Shown here in pieces: positions 53,701 to 64,000 of a DNA stretch of 64,000 nt (positions are counted from its first letter, which is position 1; the number at the start of each line of letters is the position of its first letter). The notes below the pieces were generated by a model, which made no database searches, was not told the DNA's origin, and worked only from the letters and a program-made list of their open reading frames with translations. The position numbers were made by a program, and so were the translations under genes. The DNA comes from Neoechinorhynchus agilis (lineage: Eukaryota > Acanthocephala), in NCBI GenBank assembly GCA_051530055.1, contig CM121342.1:12834001-12898000 (forward strand), read 5' to 3'.

Positions 53701-56140
53701 TTGTGGTTTGCTAGATCCGTTCATTTAGCACATCCTAACGCGCTGATTCCAAATCTTTATTTGGATCTGCGATAGCTGTCACGGAGCTTGAGTTATTCGT
53801 TGTTTAATTTTTAGACTTATAACCTTGATTATTTATATTAAAACATCAATAAATTCCAGATCAAATTAACTTTTCTGGATCTAATTTTGATGCTGAATAC
53901 ACCTGCGCTAACGGTTTCTTGTTGCTTGTTAAATTTTTACTCGAAGTTTTAAGATTCTAGTTCATATAAGACACTTGAATCATATCCATCGTTCTTAAAA
54001 GTGGTAAAAAAATGATATATCAATTTGAGCATATTTGACGCGCTGATTTCAATGGTGTTATTTTATTTTAATGAATTGTGCAAATTTGATGACCTTTTAC
54101 TCTTGTGACTTTATACCAAATATGATCATGTGATTTCCGATGTCAATAATACAGCTGTAGTTTTCTAGATCCGTTCATTTAGTACACCTTTACGCGCTGA
54201 TTCCAAATCTTTTTTGGGATCTGCGATAGCTGTCATGGATTTTGAGTTATTCGTTGTTCAATCCTTAGACTTGTAACCTTGATTATTGATATTAGAACAT
54301 CAATAAATTTCAGATCAAATTAACTTTTCCAGATCTACTTTTTATGCTGAATACACCTGTAATAACGGCTTCATGTTGCTTGTTAAATTTTTACACTTTG
54401 TTTTTAAATTCTAGTTCATATAAGACACCTGAATTATATCCATGGTGCTTAAAAGTGATAACTCAATGATATATACATTTGAGCATATCTGACGCGCTGA
54501 TTTCAATGGTGTTATTTAATTTTAAAGAATCTCGCAAACTTAGTGATCTTTCACTCTTGTGACTTTTACCAAATATGATCTTGTGATTTCCACGTCGATA
54601 ATACAGTTGTGGTTTGCTAGATCCGTTCATTTAGCACATCCTAACGCGCTGATTCCAAATCTTTATTTGGATCTGCGATAGCTGTCACGGAGCTTGAGTT
54701 ATTCGTTGTTGAATTTTGAGACTTATAACCTTGATTATTGATATTAAAACATCAATAGATTTCAGATCAAATTTACTTTTGAAGATCTAATTTTGATGCT
54801 GAATACACCTGCAGTAGCGGCTTCTTGTTGTTGTAAAATTTTAACACTAAGTTTTAAGATTCTAGTTCATATAAGAACTAATCATATCCATCGTCTTAAA
54901 AGTGGTAAAAAAATGATATATCAATTTGAGCATATTTGACGCGCTGATTTCAATGGTGTTATTTTATTTTAATGAATTGTGCAAATTATGACCTTTCACT
55001 CTTGTGACTTTTGACCAAATATGATCATGTGATTTCCGACGACGATAATACAGTTGTGGTTTGCTAGATCCGTTCATTTAGAACATCCTAACGCGCTGAT
55101 TCCAAATCTTTATTCTGATCTGCGATAGCTGTCACGGAGCTTGAGTTATTCGTTGTTGAATTTTTAGACTTATAACCTTGATTATTGATATTAGAACATC
55201 AATAAATTTCAGATCAAATTAACTTTTCAGATCTACTTTTATGCTGAAACACCTGAATAACGGCTTCATGTTGCTTGTTAAATTTTTACACTTGTTTTTA
55301 AATTCTAGTTCATATAAGACACCTTAATTATATCCATTGTGCTTAAAAGTGATAACTCAATGATATATCAGTTTGAGCATATCTGACGCGCTGATTTCAA
55401 TGGTTTTATTTTATTTCAATGAATTGTGCAAATTTGGTGATCTTTCACTCTTGTGACTTTGGACAAAATATGATCATGTGATTTCCGACGTCAATAATAC
55501 AGCTGTAGCCATGAAGATCCGTTCATTTAGTACGCCTTTACGCGCTGATTCCAAATCTTTATTCGAATCCGCGATAGCTATCATGGTTCTTATGCTATTC
55601 GTTGTTGAATTTTTAGACTTATAACCTTGATTATTGATATAGGAACATCAATAAATTTCAGGTCAAATTAACTTTTCTAGATCTACTTTTGATGCTGAAA
55701 ACACCTGCAATAACGGCTTCATGTTGCTTGTTAAATTTTTACACTTAGTTTTTAAATTCTAGTACATATAAGACACCTGAATTATATCCATGGTGGTTAA
55801 ACGTGGTAACAAAATGATATATCATTTTGAGCATATCTGACGCGCTGATTTCAATGGTGCTATTTTATTTTAATGAATCTTGAAAATTTAGTGATCTTTC
55901 ACTCTCGTGACTTTTGACCAAATATGATCATGCGATTACCGACGTAAATAATACAGCTGTAATTTGCTGAATCGATTTTTAGTTAGTACATCTTTACGCG
56001 CTGATTCCAAATCTGTATTCAGTTCCGCGATAGCTGTCATGGTTCTATAGGTATTCGTTTTTCAATTTTGAGACTTATAACCTTCATTATTGATAAGAAA
56101 ACATCAATAAATTTCAGATCAAATTAACTTTTCTAGATTT
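50728..56140. repeat. ~453-bp satellite array inside the 92-bp satellite
   Basis: About 12 tandem units with starts at roughly 450-455-bp spacing; for example the TGCTGAATACACC landmark recurs near 51171, 51625, 52078, 52535, 52990, 53439, 53890, 54346, 54797 and 55693. Each unit contains TGCTTGTTAAATTTTTACAC, TCTAGTTCATATAAGACACC, ACGCGCTGATTTCAATGG, and a second related block ACGCGCTGATTCCAAATC about 160 bp later. Unit order is clean, with no inversions. The array is bounded on both sides by the unrelated ~92-bp satellite. Confidence 0.93.
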
Positions 56141-58855
56141 TGTGAGAACTAAGGAGTACTCAGAGGCGTTTTAAAGCATCGAATTTTTATTTACTGGGTA
56201 ATGTTTTCTTATGCAAGCGTCTTTATTGAAGTGGAGAACAAGGATGGAGTGCACAGACGCGTTTGAAGCATCCAATTTTTATTTTGTAATGTTTTCTTAT
56301 ACGAGCGTCTTTATTAAAGTGGAGAACTAAAACGGAGTGCACGGACGCGTTTTAAAGATTCAAATTTTTGTTTACTGGGTAATGTTTTCTTATACGAGCT
56401 TCTCTATTAAAGTGGAAAACTAAGAAGGAGTGCACAGATGCGTTGTAAAGCATCGAATTTTTATTTATTGGGTAATGTTTTCTTACACGAGCGTCTTTAT
56501 TAAGGTGGAGAACTAAGGAGTACACAGATGCATTTTAAAGCAACGAATTTTTATTCACTGGGTAATGTTTTCTTATACGAGCGTCTTTATTAAAGCGGAG
56601 AAAAAGAAGGAGTGAACAGACGCGTTTTAAAGCATCGAATTTTTATTTATTTTGTAATGTTTTCTTATACGAGCGTCTTTATTAATGTTGAGAACTAAGG
56701 TGTACACAGACGCTTTTTAAAGCATCGAATTTTAATTTACTGATTAATGCTTTCTTATGCGAGCGTCTTCATTAAAGCGGAGAAAAAAGGAGTGCACAGA
56801 CGCGTTTTAAAGCATAGAATTTTTATTTACTGGGTAATGTTTTCTTATACGAGCGTCTTTATTAAAGCGGAGAAAGACAAAGCTGTGATCAGACGCGTTT
56901 TAAAGCATCGAATTTTAATTTATTGGGTAATGTTTGCTTATTCGAGCGTCTTTATTAAAGTGGAGAACTAAGGAGTACACAGACGCGTTTTGAAGTATCG
57001 AATTTTTATTTACTGGGTAATGTTTTCTTATACGAGCGTCTTTATAAAGTGGAGAACAAAGGAGGAGTACACAGACGCGTTTTAAAGCATCGAATTTTTA
57101 TTTACTGGGTAATGTTTTCTTATACGAGCGTCTTTATTAAGTGGAGAACTAAGAAGGAGTACACAGACGCGTTTTAAAGCATCGAATTTTTATTTACTGG
57201 GTAATGTTTTCTTATACGAGCGTCTTTTAAAGTGGAGAACTAAGAAATAGCAAACATACGCGTTTCAAAGCATCGAATTTTTATTTACTGGATAACGTTT
57301 TCTTATACGAGCGTCCTTATTGAAGTGCATAACTAAGGAGTACACAGATGCGTTTTAAAGCACTGAATTTTTATTTGCTGGTTAATGCTATTTTATACTG
57401 GCGTCTTTATTAAAATTTAGAACTAAGAAGGAATATACAGACGCGTTTTAAAGCAACGAATTTTTTTAGTTGGTAATGTTTTCTAATACGAGCGTCTTTA
57501 TTAAAGTGGAGAATTAAGAAGGAGCACACAGACTCGTTCTAAAGCATCGAATTTTTATTTACTGGGTAATGTTTTCTTATACGAGCATCTTTATTTAAAT
57601 GGAGAACTAGGAATTAGTGCACAGACGTGTTTTAAAGCATCGATTTTTTGTTTATTGGGTAATGTTTTCATATACGAGCGTCTTTATTAAAGTGCAGAAC
57701 TTTGAATGAGTGCACCGACGCGTTTAAAATCATAGAATTTTTATTTACTGGGTACTGATTTCTTATACGAGCGTCTTTATTAATGTGGGGAGCTAAGAAG
57801 GATTACACAGACGCGTTTTGAAGCATCCAATTTTTATTTATTGGATAATGTTTTCTTATACGAGCGTCTTTATTAAAGCGGGGAACTAATGAGTGCACAG
57901 ACGCGTTTTAAAGCATCGAATTTTTATTTACTGGGTAATGTTTTCTTACGCGAGCGTCTTATCGAATTTATATTTACTAGGTAATGTTTTCTTATACGAC
58001 CTTCTTTGTTGAAGTGGAGATCTAAGGAGTGCACAGACGCGTTTTAAAGCATCGAATTTTTATTTACTGGGTAATGTTTTGTTATACGAGCGTCTTTATT
58101 AAAGTGGTCGACTAGGAAGGAGTACACAGGCGCGTTTTAAGGAATCGAATTTTTATTTCCTAGGTAATGTTTTCTTAAACGAGCGTCTGTCGTCTTTATT
58201 AAAGTGGAGAACTAAGGTGTATACAGACGCGTTTTAAAGCATCGAATTTTTATTTACTGGGTAGTGTTTTTTGAGAACTAAGAGGGAGCAAACAGACGCG
58301 TTTTAAAGCATCGAATTTTTATTTACTGGGTAACGTTTTCTTATACGAGCGTCTTTATTAAAGTTGAGAACTAAGGAGTGCACAGGCGCGTTTTAAGGAA
58401 TCGAATTTTTATTTACTAGGTAATGTTTTCTTATGCGAGCGTCTTTATTAAAGTGGACGACTAAGAAAGAGTACACAGCCGCATTTTAAAACATCGAGTT
58501 TTTATTTACTGGGTAATGTTTTCTTATACGAGCGTCTTTATTAAAGTGAAGAACTAGGAAGGTGTACACAGACACATAACAAAGCATCGAATTTTTTTTA
58601 CTGGCTAATGTTTTCTTATACGAACGTCTTTATTAAAGTGAAGAAATAAGGAGTATACTGACGTGTCTAAAAGCATCGAATTTTTATATACTTGGTAATG
58701 TTTTCTAATACGAGCGTCTTTATTAAAGTGAAGAACTAAGGAGTACACGGGCACGTTTTAAAGCATCGAATTTTTATTTACTGAGTAATGTCTTCTTACA
58801 CGAGCGTCTTTATTAAAGTGAAGAACGAGGAAGGAGTAAAAGGACGCGCTAAATT
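56141..58855. repeat. ~92-bp satellite, block 2
   Basis: About 29 further monomers of the same satellite as 49265-50727, in the same orientation, resuming at GTGAGAACTAAGGAGTAC. Units here are closer to the consensus than those in block 1. Some 93-bp units keep a frame open (31 codons) by chance. It ends near 58855. Confidence 0.93.
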
Positions 58856-59334
58856 TACAAGAAAAACGGAAATAATATTTTGTCCAAGAGGGTTTAATGT
58901 TGATCATCATGACGCTTACACGGTGGAGGCTTTAGACTTAAGTTCATGAAGGTGGACGCTCGACAGCAAACACGGAAAAGGTAGTATTGGTTCTATGATC
59001 ATTTGTAATACGCTGCCGATATCGTTGCGTGTGTACGAATTGAGCTAACCGAAACAAGCATTGGATAAATGCGATATATTTAAATCTATTAAATTCGAGA
59101 GCCGGTATAACCTATGGGGTAGAGGTCAATCAGTTTGCAAGTTCAATGATAGAATTTGGTAAAAACAAAAGAATGATACGCTCTTACCTAAACAAACTGC
59201 AGCTGAAACCAATTGGAATTTAACAAGTACAGAGGAGCAATAATTTTGATTTAAGTTGATAAAAATTATTATGAGACGAAACGTGCAGTTGTCAACGCTT
59301 GTTGGACGAAATTATTATCACTAATGAGTTGTGT

Positions 59335-59405
59335 TGAAAAGATAATTCATTGTTATTTGTTGATAGGAGAGATAAATGAAATTAAGATTTTATTGGATAT
59401 TTCTA
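59335..59405 (-). repeat. MITE-like copy related to the ULK-intron element
   Basis: Reads TTGAAAAGATAATTCATTGT, then GATAGGAGAGATAAATGAAA and TTAAGATTTTATTGGATATT. This is the reverse complement of the right half of the element at 20522-20640, and its first 20 bases equal that element's left end, so the family has inverted termini. Confidence 0.65.
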
Positions 59406-59922
59406 TAAAAAAAACACTAATGAGTTGCTTAAATCTAATGAATGGTACCAAGGTCTAAATCATATTTATTCGATCAACGAGAAGTGGCATCGATGCCGAA
59501 GTATTAACAAATACTAAAATAAAATGGAGACGTAGGCCAACAATTGTGTTCAAGATTGGAAAATTTGTTGACTTAATCAATTCAGGCATTCGTTGAGATC
59601 TAAGTTTGAGAGAAACCGCGATGATTTAGATTTGGGCAGCAACTGTAGGAGCGAGTGAAAGTTCAGAACATAAGCTCTACAAAGCCACAGAACTACTCGA
59701 CAGACGGAATGAACTTTCCACTTCGATTTCGTTACCTTAACGCACACTTCACAACTACATCCACCTTTGTAGATTCCAGTAGAAGCCGTAAGAACGCAAA
59801 AGCTCGAAAATAAAGATTTTCTGCTTCTTTATCACTAGAAGAGTCCGCCCAAGTATCCATTTCAAAAACATACTTGAGCAATTATGCAGATTAAAAATCA
59901 AGTAGATCCGTTCCCATCCATC

Positions 59923-59998
59923 GGATCCGCTCTCCACTCCGGCTGGATCCGTCATGCACATTCCGGATCCGCTGCAAATTCCGGATCCGTCATGCACC
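59923..59998. repeat. Short GGATCC-containing tandem patch
   Basis: GGATCC occurs four times (59923, 59945, 59965, 59983) within about 66 bases. Units alternate between GGATCCGTCATGCAC and GGATCCGCT contexts joined by ATTCC. It looks like local duplication. Confidence 0.6.
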
Positions 59999-60177
59999 CC
60001 AAAGTAGACAATCACATTCATTTATCCTGCGAGTACTGGAGTATTCACTAGTTCAGGTGTTCACGAGAACTTAGAGGTACATGGCTCCTCTTTTTTGACA
60101 ATATAAAACGTGTTATTATTAAGATTCCTAACAGGATAATTACATCATCTTCTTTTAATTCACATCAATCAAAGTCT

Positions 60178-61829
60178 GGTGGACGGCGATTCCTTTGCTT
60201 TTCGAAGACCACCTCATTTGGTCCGAAAGAGGAGTGCAGCAAGGAGATCCCCTCGGTCCAATCGGATTCTCCCTAACAGTAAACCCAATAGCGCATTCTC
60301 TCCATTCCAGCTTCAACTCTTGGTACTTGGATGACGCTACGCTCGGAGGTGATCCCTCCGTTGTACTGCGCGATTTGGAGACGCTGATTAGGGAGACCTC
60401 GAAGATGGGCATTGAGCTTAATGCTGGAAAATGTGAGCTCCTTGTACTGAATATTGGAGACGCCGCTAAAGTCAAAGAACTAATGGCTGGGTTCGAGGCC
60501 GTAGCTCCAGGTCTGAAACTCGTGACTCGAGAACAACTCAGCCTCTTGGGCAGTTGTGTCTTCGATTCAAATGTGGAAGATGAGATCGGCCATATCATAC
60601 CGAAACTTTCGTTGCTGTGCGATAGGGTGTGCGCTCTCTCGGCTCATGAAGCCTTGTTTCTCATAAAGAACGCGCTCTTCATCCCCAAATTATTGTACAA
60701 GGTTCGCACAGCAACATTTTTCAAACACAAAGAAGGATTGGCAAAGCTGGACAATAAGGTGAGGGCTTGCCTCGAGCGTATTTTAAATGTCCAGCTCTCA
60801 GATGAGGCGTGGCGACAAGCTTCTTTGCCTGTGTCATCTGGGGGATTGGGAATTCGGGCACTAGTCGACCTTGCTTTGCCGGCCTTTCTTGGATCGTTTG
60901 AGGGGAGCCTACCAGTCTCGAAGAACATTTTGAAAGAAAAGTTTTGTCTTGACCGGGATTTCGTGGTGGCGGTTGAGGAATGGTGCCAGCAGACAGGCGC
61001 TAACCAAGTTCCCGTGAATGGCCTCAGACAGTCGATCTGGGACGGACCTCTTGTCGCGAGAGCTCACAGCTCTCTTCTTTCAGGTTCTCGCGATGGGGTC
61101 GTCCGAGCTAGACTGTTGGCAGTTTCAACACGAGAATCTGGGGCGTGGTTGGAGTCTATTCCTCTGGCATCTGTGGGAACTCTTCTTACTGACGAGGTGA
61201 CGAGGATCGCAGTATCCTTAAGACTCGGTCTCCCGATATGCACGCCCCATCGCTGTCGATGTGGGTCTTTGGTTGATGCTTTCGGGCGACACGGTCTCGT
61301 CTGCAGAAGGTCAGCAGGAAGGTTTTCACGCCATTCTGAAATCAATAACGTAATTTCTCGGGCGTTGAGAACGGCGAACTTCCCGAACATCCTGGAACCC
61401 GCCCACCTCTGCAGACTAGACGGCCGTAGGCCCGATGGAATTTCGGTCTTCCCGTGGCGGGAGGGCAAATGCCTTCTCTGGGACGCCACGTGTGTGGACA
61501 CCCTCGCAGCCAGCAACATCCCCTACTCCCTCGAAATCGCCGGTGGTGCCGCCAGTGCAGCGGAAGGGAGGAAGGTACGAAAATATATGCAGCTATCGAG
61601 GGCTCACTATTTTGTCCCCTTTGGGGTAGAGACGTATGGAGCGCTCGGCAGCTCGGCACTCTCTCTGCTCAAGGATCTCTCGAAGAAATTGAGAGAGGCA
61701 ACCGGAGACTCAAGAGCAGGCTTATTTCTTCGACAAAATATCTCGCTGGCAGTACAACGGGGCAATGCTGCCAGCGTGATGGCGACGGTCGAGGAAGGAC
61801 AAAAGCTGGAATTTGGTGGGAGGTGGTGA
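60178..61829 (+). mobile_element. RLE-type non-LTR retrotransposon, copy F, 5'-truncated with intact 544-codon frame
   Basis: Begins abruptly inside RT (LLFEDHLIWSERGVQQGDPL) and runs without a break to the family C-terminus. Visible parts: SWYLDDATLGGDPS (catalytic YLDD), TSKMGIELNAGKCELLVLN, LSLLGSCVFDSNVEDE, EALFLIKNALFIPKLLYKV, then the thumb and linker. A cysteine-histidine knuckle follows (ICTPHRCRCGSLVDAFGRHG, LVC, FSRHSEINN). Last is a PD-(D/E)xK-like endonuclease, RRPDGISVFPW then REGKCLLWDATCVD, with a basic helix AAEGRKVRKYMQLSRAH. 5' truncation is the usual result of target-primed reverse transcription. There is no ATG at the truncated edge, so it is probably not expressed as a protein. 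It differs from copy E by few substitutions and none of E's breaks, so it is the youngest copy here. Clade not assigned. Confidence 0.9.
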
Positions 61830-64000
61830 ATGTAAAGAAAAGTAACCAAATAGAAAACAATACTGCCTTTATAAAAAAAAATTTGGCAATTACATACATG
61901 TTTTCATTTGAAATATATTTCGCGGATGAAGCCATGGGACGTCTCCAGCACCTGATTCCGCTTGGAATAAAAGCTTCACAAGTCGTAGCGTGAATGGCTT
62001 AGGTTAAATTAAAACGTTTTTGTCTAGCGGGTTCATTGGAGGGAAAGCTTCCATCGTTTCTGATTTGATGTGGAAATTCGATGAAAGACAGCTTGGTTAG
62101 TACGAATTTCAAAAATCTCGTGGAGGTCGCTGCATTACTCTAAAAAGAGCAGGGAAAGGTCACAGAATATTTGAATGAGAGAACGAAAACCGGAGTGTAT
62201 AAACGAGGAGAGTACAAGAGGAATGTTCAGGTGAGAAAATGACAAGAATGAGCTTCAAATTGTGTTTCCAGAATGGAGATTTGTACAATAATAACGATTG
62301 TCGAAGATTTTGGTTTTTTGCGCCCCGTCACGGATTCGCAAAAAATTCACTTTAACTTCATAAGCAGCAAAAGAATGGAGAAATTCGTAAAAAAATGAAC
62401 GCAGAATGATCTTGAAGTTTAAGTGGTCTCTGTTCTATGACTACGCCCAACCCTTCGAAATACTGACATTTTGTAAAGCAAAGACTGCGTTAGCACATTC
62501 TAACAACTAAATATATCAGAAGGCATTAATTAACCTTATACGGAGGAAAGTATTATAGATTTAGAATGGTAGTGAAAATAATCCCAGTACAAAATTCCTT
62601 TATTATTATGAAATATTTCTCAAAGAAACCCCGCCGCATAAGTCATTGTTTGAATGTTATTACAATGCAAATTGGAGTTCTTTCTCCCGAATATATAATT
62701 GATATTTTTGCACACGGAAGAACGGCTATCGAAGCTTTCCTGAAACTCGCAATGACCCTTTGAGAAGATTTTGAATTTCAGAACATAAAATGGAAGTGGG
62801 GATTCAATCGAATTAGTATTATCTACTGTCAATCGTTTTTACCGACAGAAACATGAAAGAAAACTTCAATATCCGCGGAAAAAGATTTACAAGTGAAAAC
62901 TTTTTGCCACAAAGGTCTCAGGGCCGCGTTGTGCAAAATACAAGCATAAAATTTATCGGGATATGTCGTTAAGGTGTCATTACCCACGAAAGTAGTAAAA
63001 ATAAAGGATATGTGGCGTTTTCGAAATTGAATTCGTTAAGAATGCCAATGAATTTTTCTATATTTCATTATTGGTTTTATAAGATTTGATGAAAAACTTT
63101 AAAAAACCTCTTTTCTAAGCTCTTTAATTTTCTTAATCCTCGAACAGTCACTGGATAGATTCAAATATAAAAAAGTTAATGTATCTCGAAAAATTTAGCT
63201 ACTACATTTTTGCCTGTTGGGAATATCTGTCACAATTTTTAAATTTTCGATTTGGTTCAATCGATAGACATCGCTTCAATGATAGAATTTATTAAAATTC
63301 AAGTATCCCCACGGTATCGAGAGTATCAAAATGTGAATAATTAAGTTATAGCTTTAACATGATTATTTATGCGAATCGGCTCTTGTGATTAAGAAATAGA
63401 ATATTCCACTAGTTTGCGAATGGCTCAGATCTCTCGCGTATATCGAAGTTTGCATGGTACTGATAAGTCCTTCGCACCTTGGAACCGAGTAAACCAGATT
63501 CTATTTATCTCGAATGTCACATGCATATCCTTCCACCCACCCCTGCTCCTCCTCTATAAGTAAACTAAAGAATGCCGAATGATTTGGAATGTAAGATCCA
63601 TTCTCCTTGGCATTCATAAAGAATGTATTGACGATTAACGTACTGCCAGTCGGAGCGCTTAGACTGCTGCTGCCTCTTTCCGATGGTCGCCAACTAGTGC
63701 ATCTCATATCTTTGCTATGGTAATTCTCTAATCGATTTTATTAAGCTTCATTTTTATATTGCTAAGTGCCATTTATCGCCGATTTATCGGTGCTCTATTA
63801 AACTTTCATAAGATCGGATACACGGCATTCGTTTGATCTTTAACTTTATCGTTCGGTGTGTCTAATCGCTTAGCCGAGATCAGTCTTCCACCTTCTTTGT
63901 ATGTACGTGAATATGAGCTGCTGACTGCCTTGCCATCATGAAAAGATTGTGTTGCACTTTGAACCCAGAAGCCTTTGCCGTAATAAAAAATGTGTCCATA
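61830..64000. other. Right-edge sequence, no gene recognised
   Basis: AT-rich, with short frames only. A minus-strand frame at 63501-63707 (SSSLSAPTGSTLIVNTFFM, PNHSAFFSLLIEEEQGWVEG) looks somewhat protein-like and could be an exon of a gene extending past the window, but no domain supports it. Confidence 0.4.

Larger units (their letters stand above)
58856..60177. other. Intergenic with MITE copy and a GGATCC cluster
   Basis: No gene recognised. It contains the MITE at 59335-59405 and a short tandem patch at 59923-59998 described separately. A minus-strand frame at 59755-60021 reads through the patch (GSGICSGSGMCMTDPAG) and is not convincing as a gene. Confidence 0.45.

Noticed and set aside
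50728-56140. Helitron origin of the 453-bp array (TC at the left junction, CTAG near the right junction)
   Set aside because: The flanking bases do not show the A/T insertion site cleanly, no terminal hairpin is evident, and CTAG occurs in every unit by virtue of its consensus.
56747-56971. Protein-coding repeat (frame through 93-bp satellite units)
   Set aside because: The frame exists only because some monomers are 93 bp; neighbouring monomers of other lengths break it.
49265-58855. CRISPR array
   Set aside because: Repeats are contiguous tandem monomers with no unique spacers, and the DNA is eukaryotic.
60155-60598. Minus-strand 147-codon frame, also present at 45387-45809
   Set aside because: Antisense to the reverse transcriptase domain of the retrotransposon copies; it is conserved only because the copies are.
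63501-63707. Minus-strand exon at the right edge
   Set aside because: Some protein-like composition, but too short and without a recognisable domain to call.

Overview
This is nuclear DNA from an invertebrate animal; I cannot name the phylum. The evidence is a set of metazoan-type genes: an SGSM small-G-protein modulator, a ULK1/2 autophagy kinase, a class I PI3-kinase catalytic subunit, NECAP, an EXOC8-like exocyst subunit, a TRIM71/LIN-41-like filamin-NHL protein and a calexcitin-like EF-hand protein. All have GT-AG introns. There is one tRNA-Asn(GTT), and large amounts of animal-type retroelements, DNA transposons and satellite DNA. Introns are very short, typically 38-65 nt, with a few candidates near 31-33 nt. 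Base composition is AT-rich. I see nothing prokaryotic.

Layout. 0.6-5.3 kb: decayed copies (A, B) of a non-LTR retrotransposon with an N-terminal zinc finger, a reverse transcriptase (RT) and a C-terminal restriction-like endonuclease (RLE), plus a small RT fragment of another family. 6.3-7.2 kb: a small zinc-ribbon protein gene with two X-box-like (RFX) sites in its promoter. 7.6-9.8 kb: a complete but coding-dead Tigger/pogo-type DNA transposon with TIRs and a TA target duplication, next to a YADD-type RT fragment. 10.9-12.3 kb: a TATA-driven glycine-rich tandem-repeat protein (minus). 13.0-13.7 kb: NECAP (minus). 14.1-14.4 kb: two adjacent long hairpins. 15.2 kb: tRNA-Asn. 15.5-20.0 kb: SGSM, followed 72 nt later on the same strand by ULK (20.1-22.5 kb). 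23.4-24.1 kb: the EF-hand protein. 24.6-26.1 kb: the filamin-NHL protein (minus). 26.7-29.4 kb: a decayed EEP-endonuclease non-LTR element. 30.9-39.4 kb: inverted RLE-retrotransposon copies C and D flanking a divergently arranged EXOC8/RCC1-like pair. 39.7-40.3 kb: a tail-anchored protein of unknown function. 41.4-48.1 kb: the PI3K gene (minus) with retrotransposon copy E inserted antisense in an intron. 49.3-58.9 kb: satellite DNA, with a ~453-bp satellite sandwiched in a ~92-bp satellite. 60.2-61.8 kb: copy F, the youngest-looking RLE retrotransposon, with an intact 544-codon reading frame. The last 2 kb hold nothing I recognise.

Functionally, several host genes act in membrane traffic and signalling: SGSM (Rab GAP), ULK (autophagy initiation), NECAP (clathrin coats), EXOC8 (exocytosis) and PI3K (phosphoinositide signalling). 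This may be coincidence. The tight SGSM-ULK spacing, with a splice acceptor just before the ULK ATG, suggests a polycistronic unit resolved by trans-splicing. Gene boundaries outside the recognisable domains are inferred by eye, and first exons are often uncertain.
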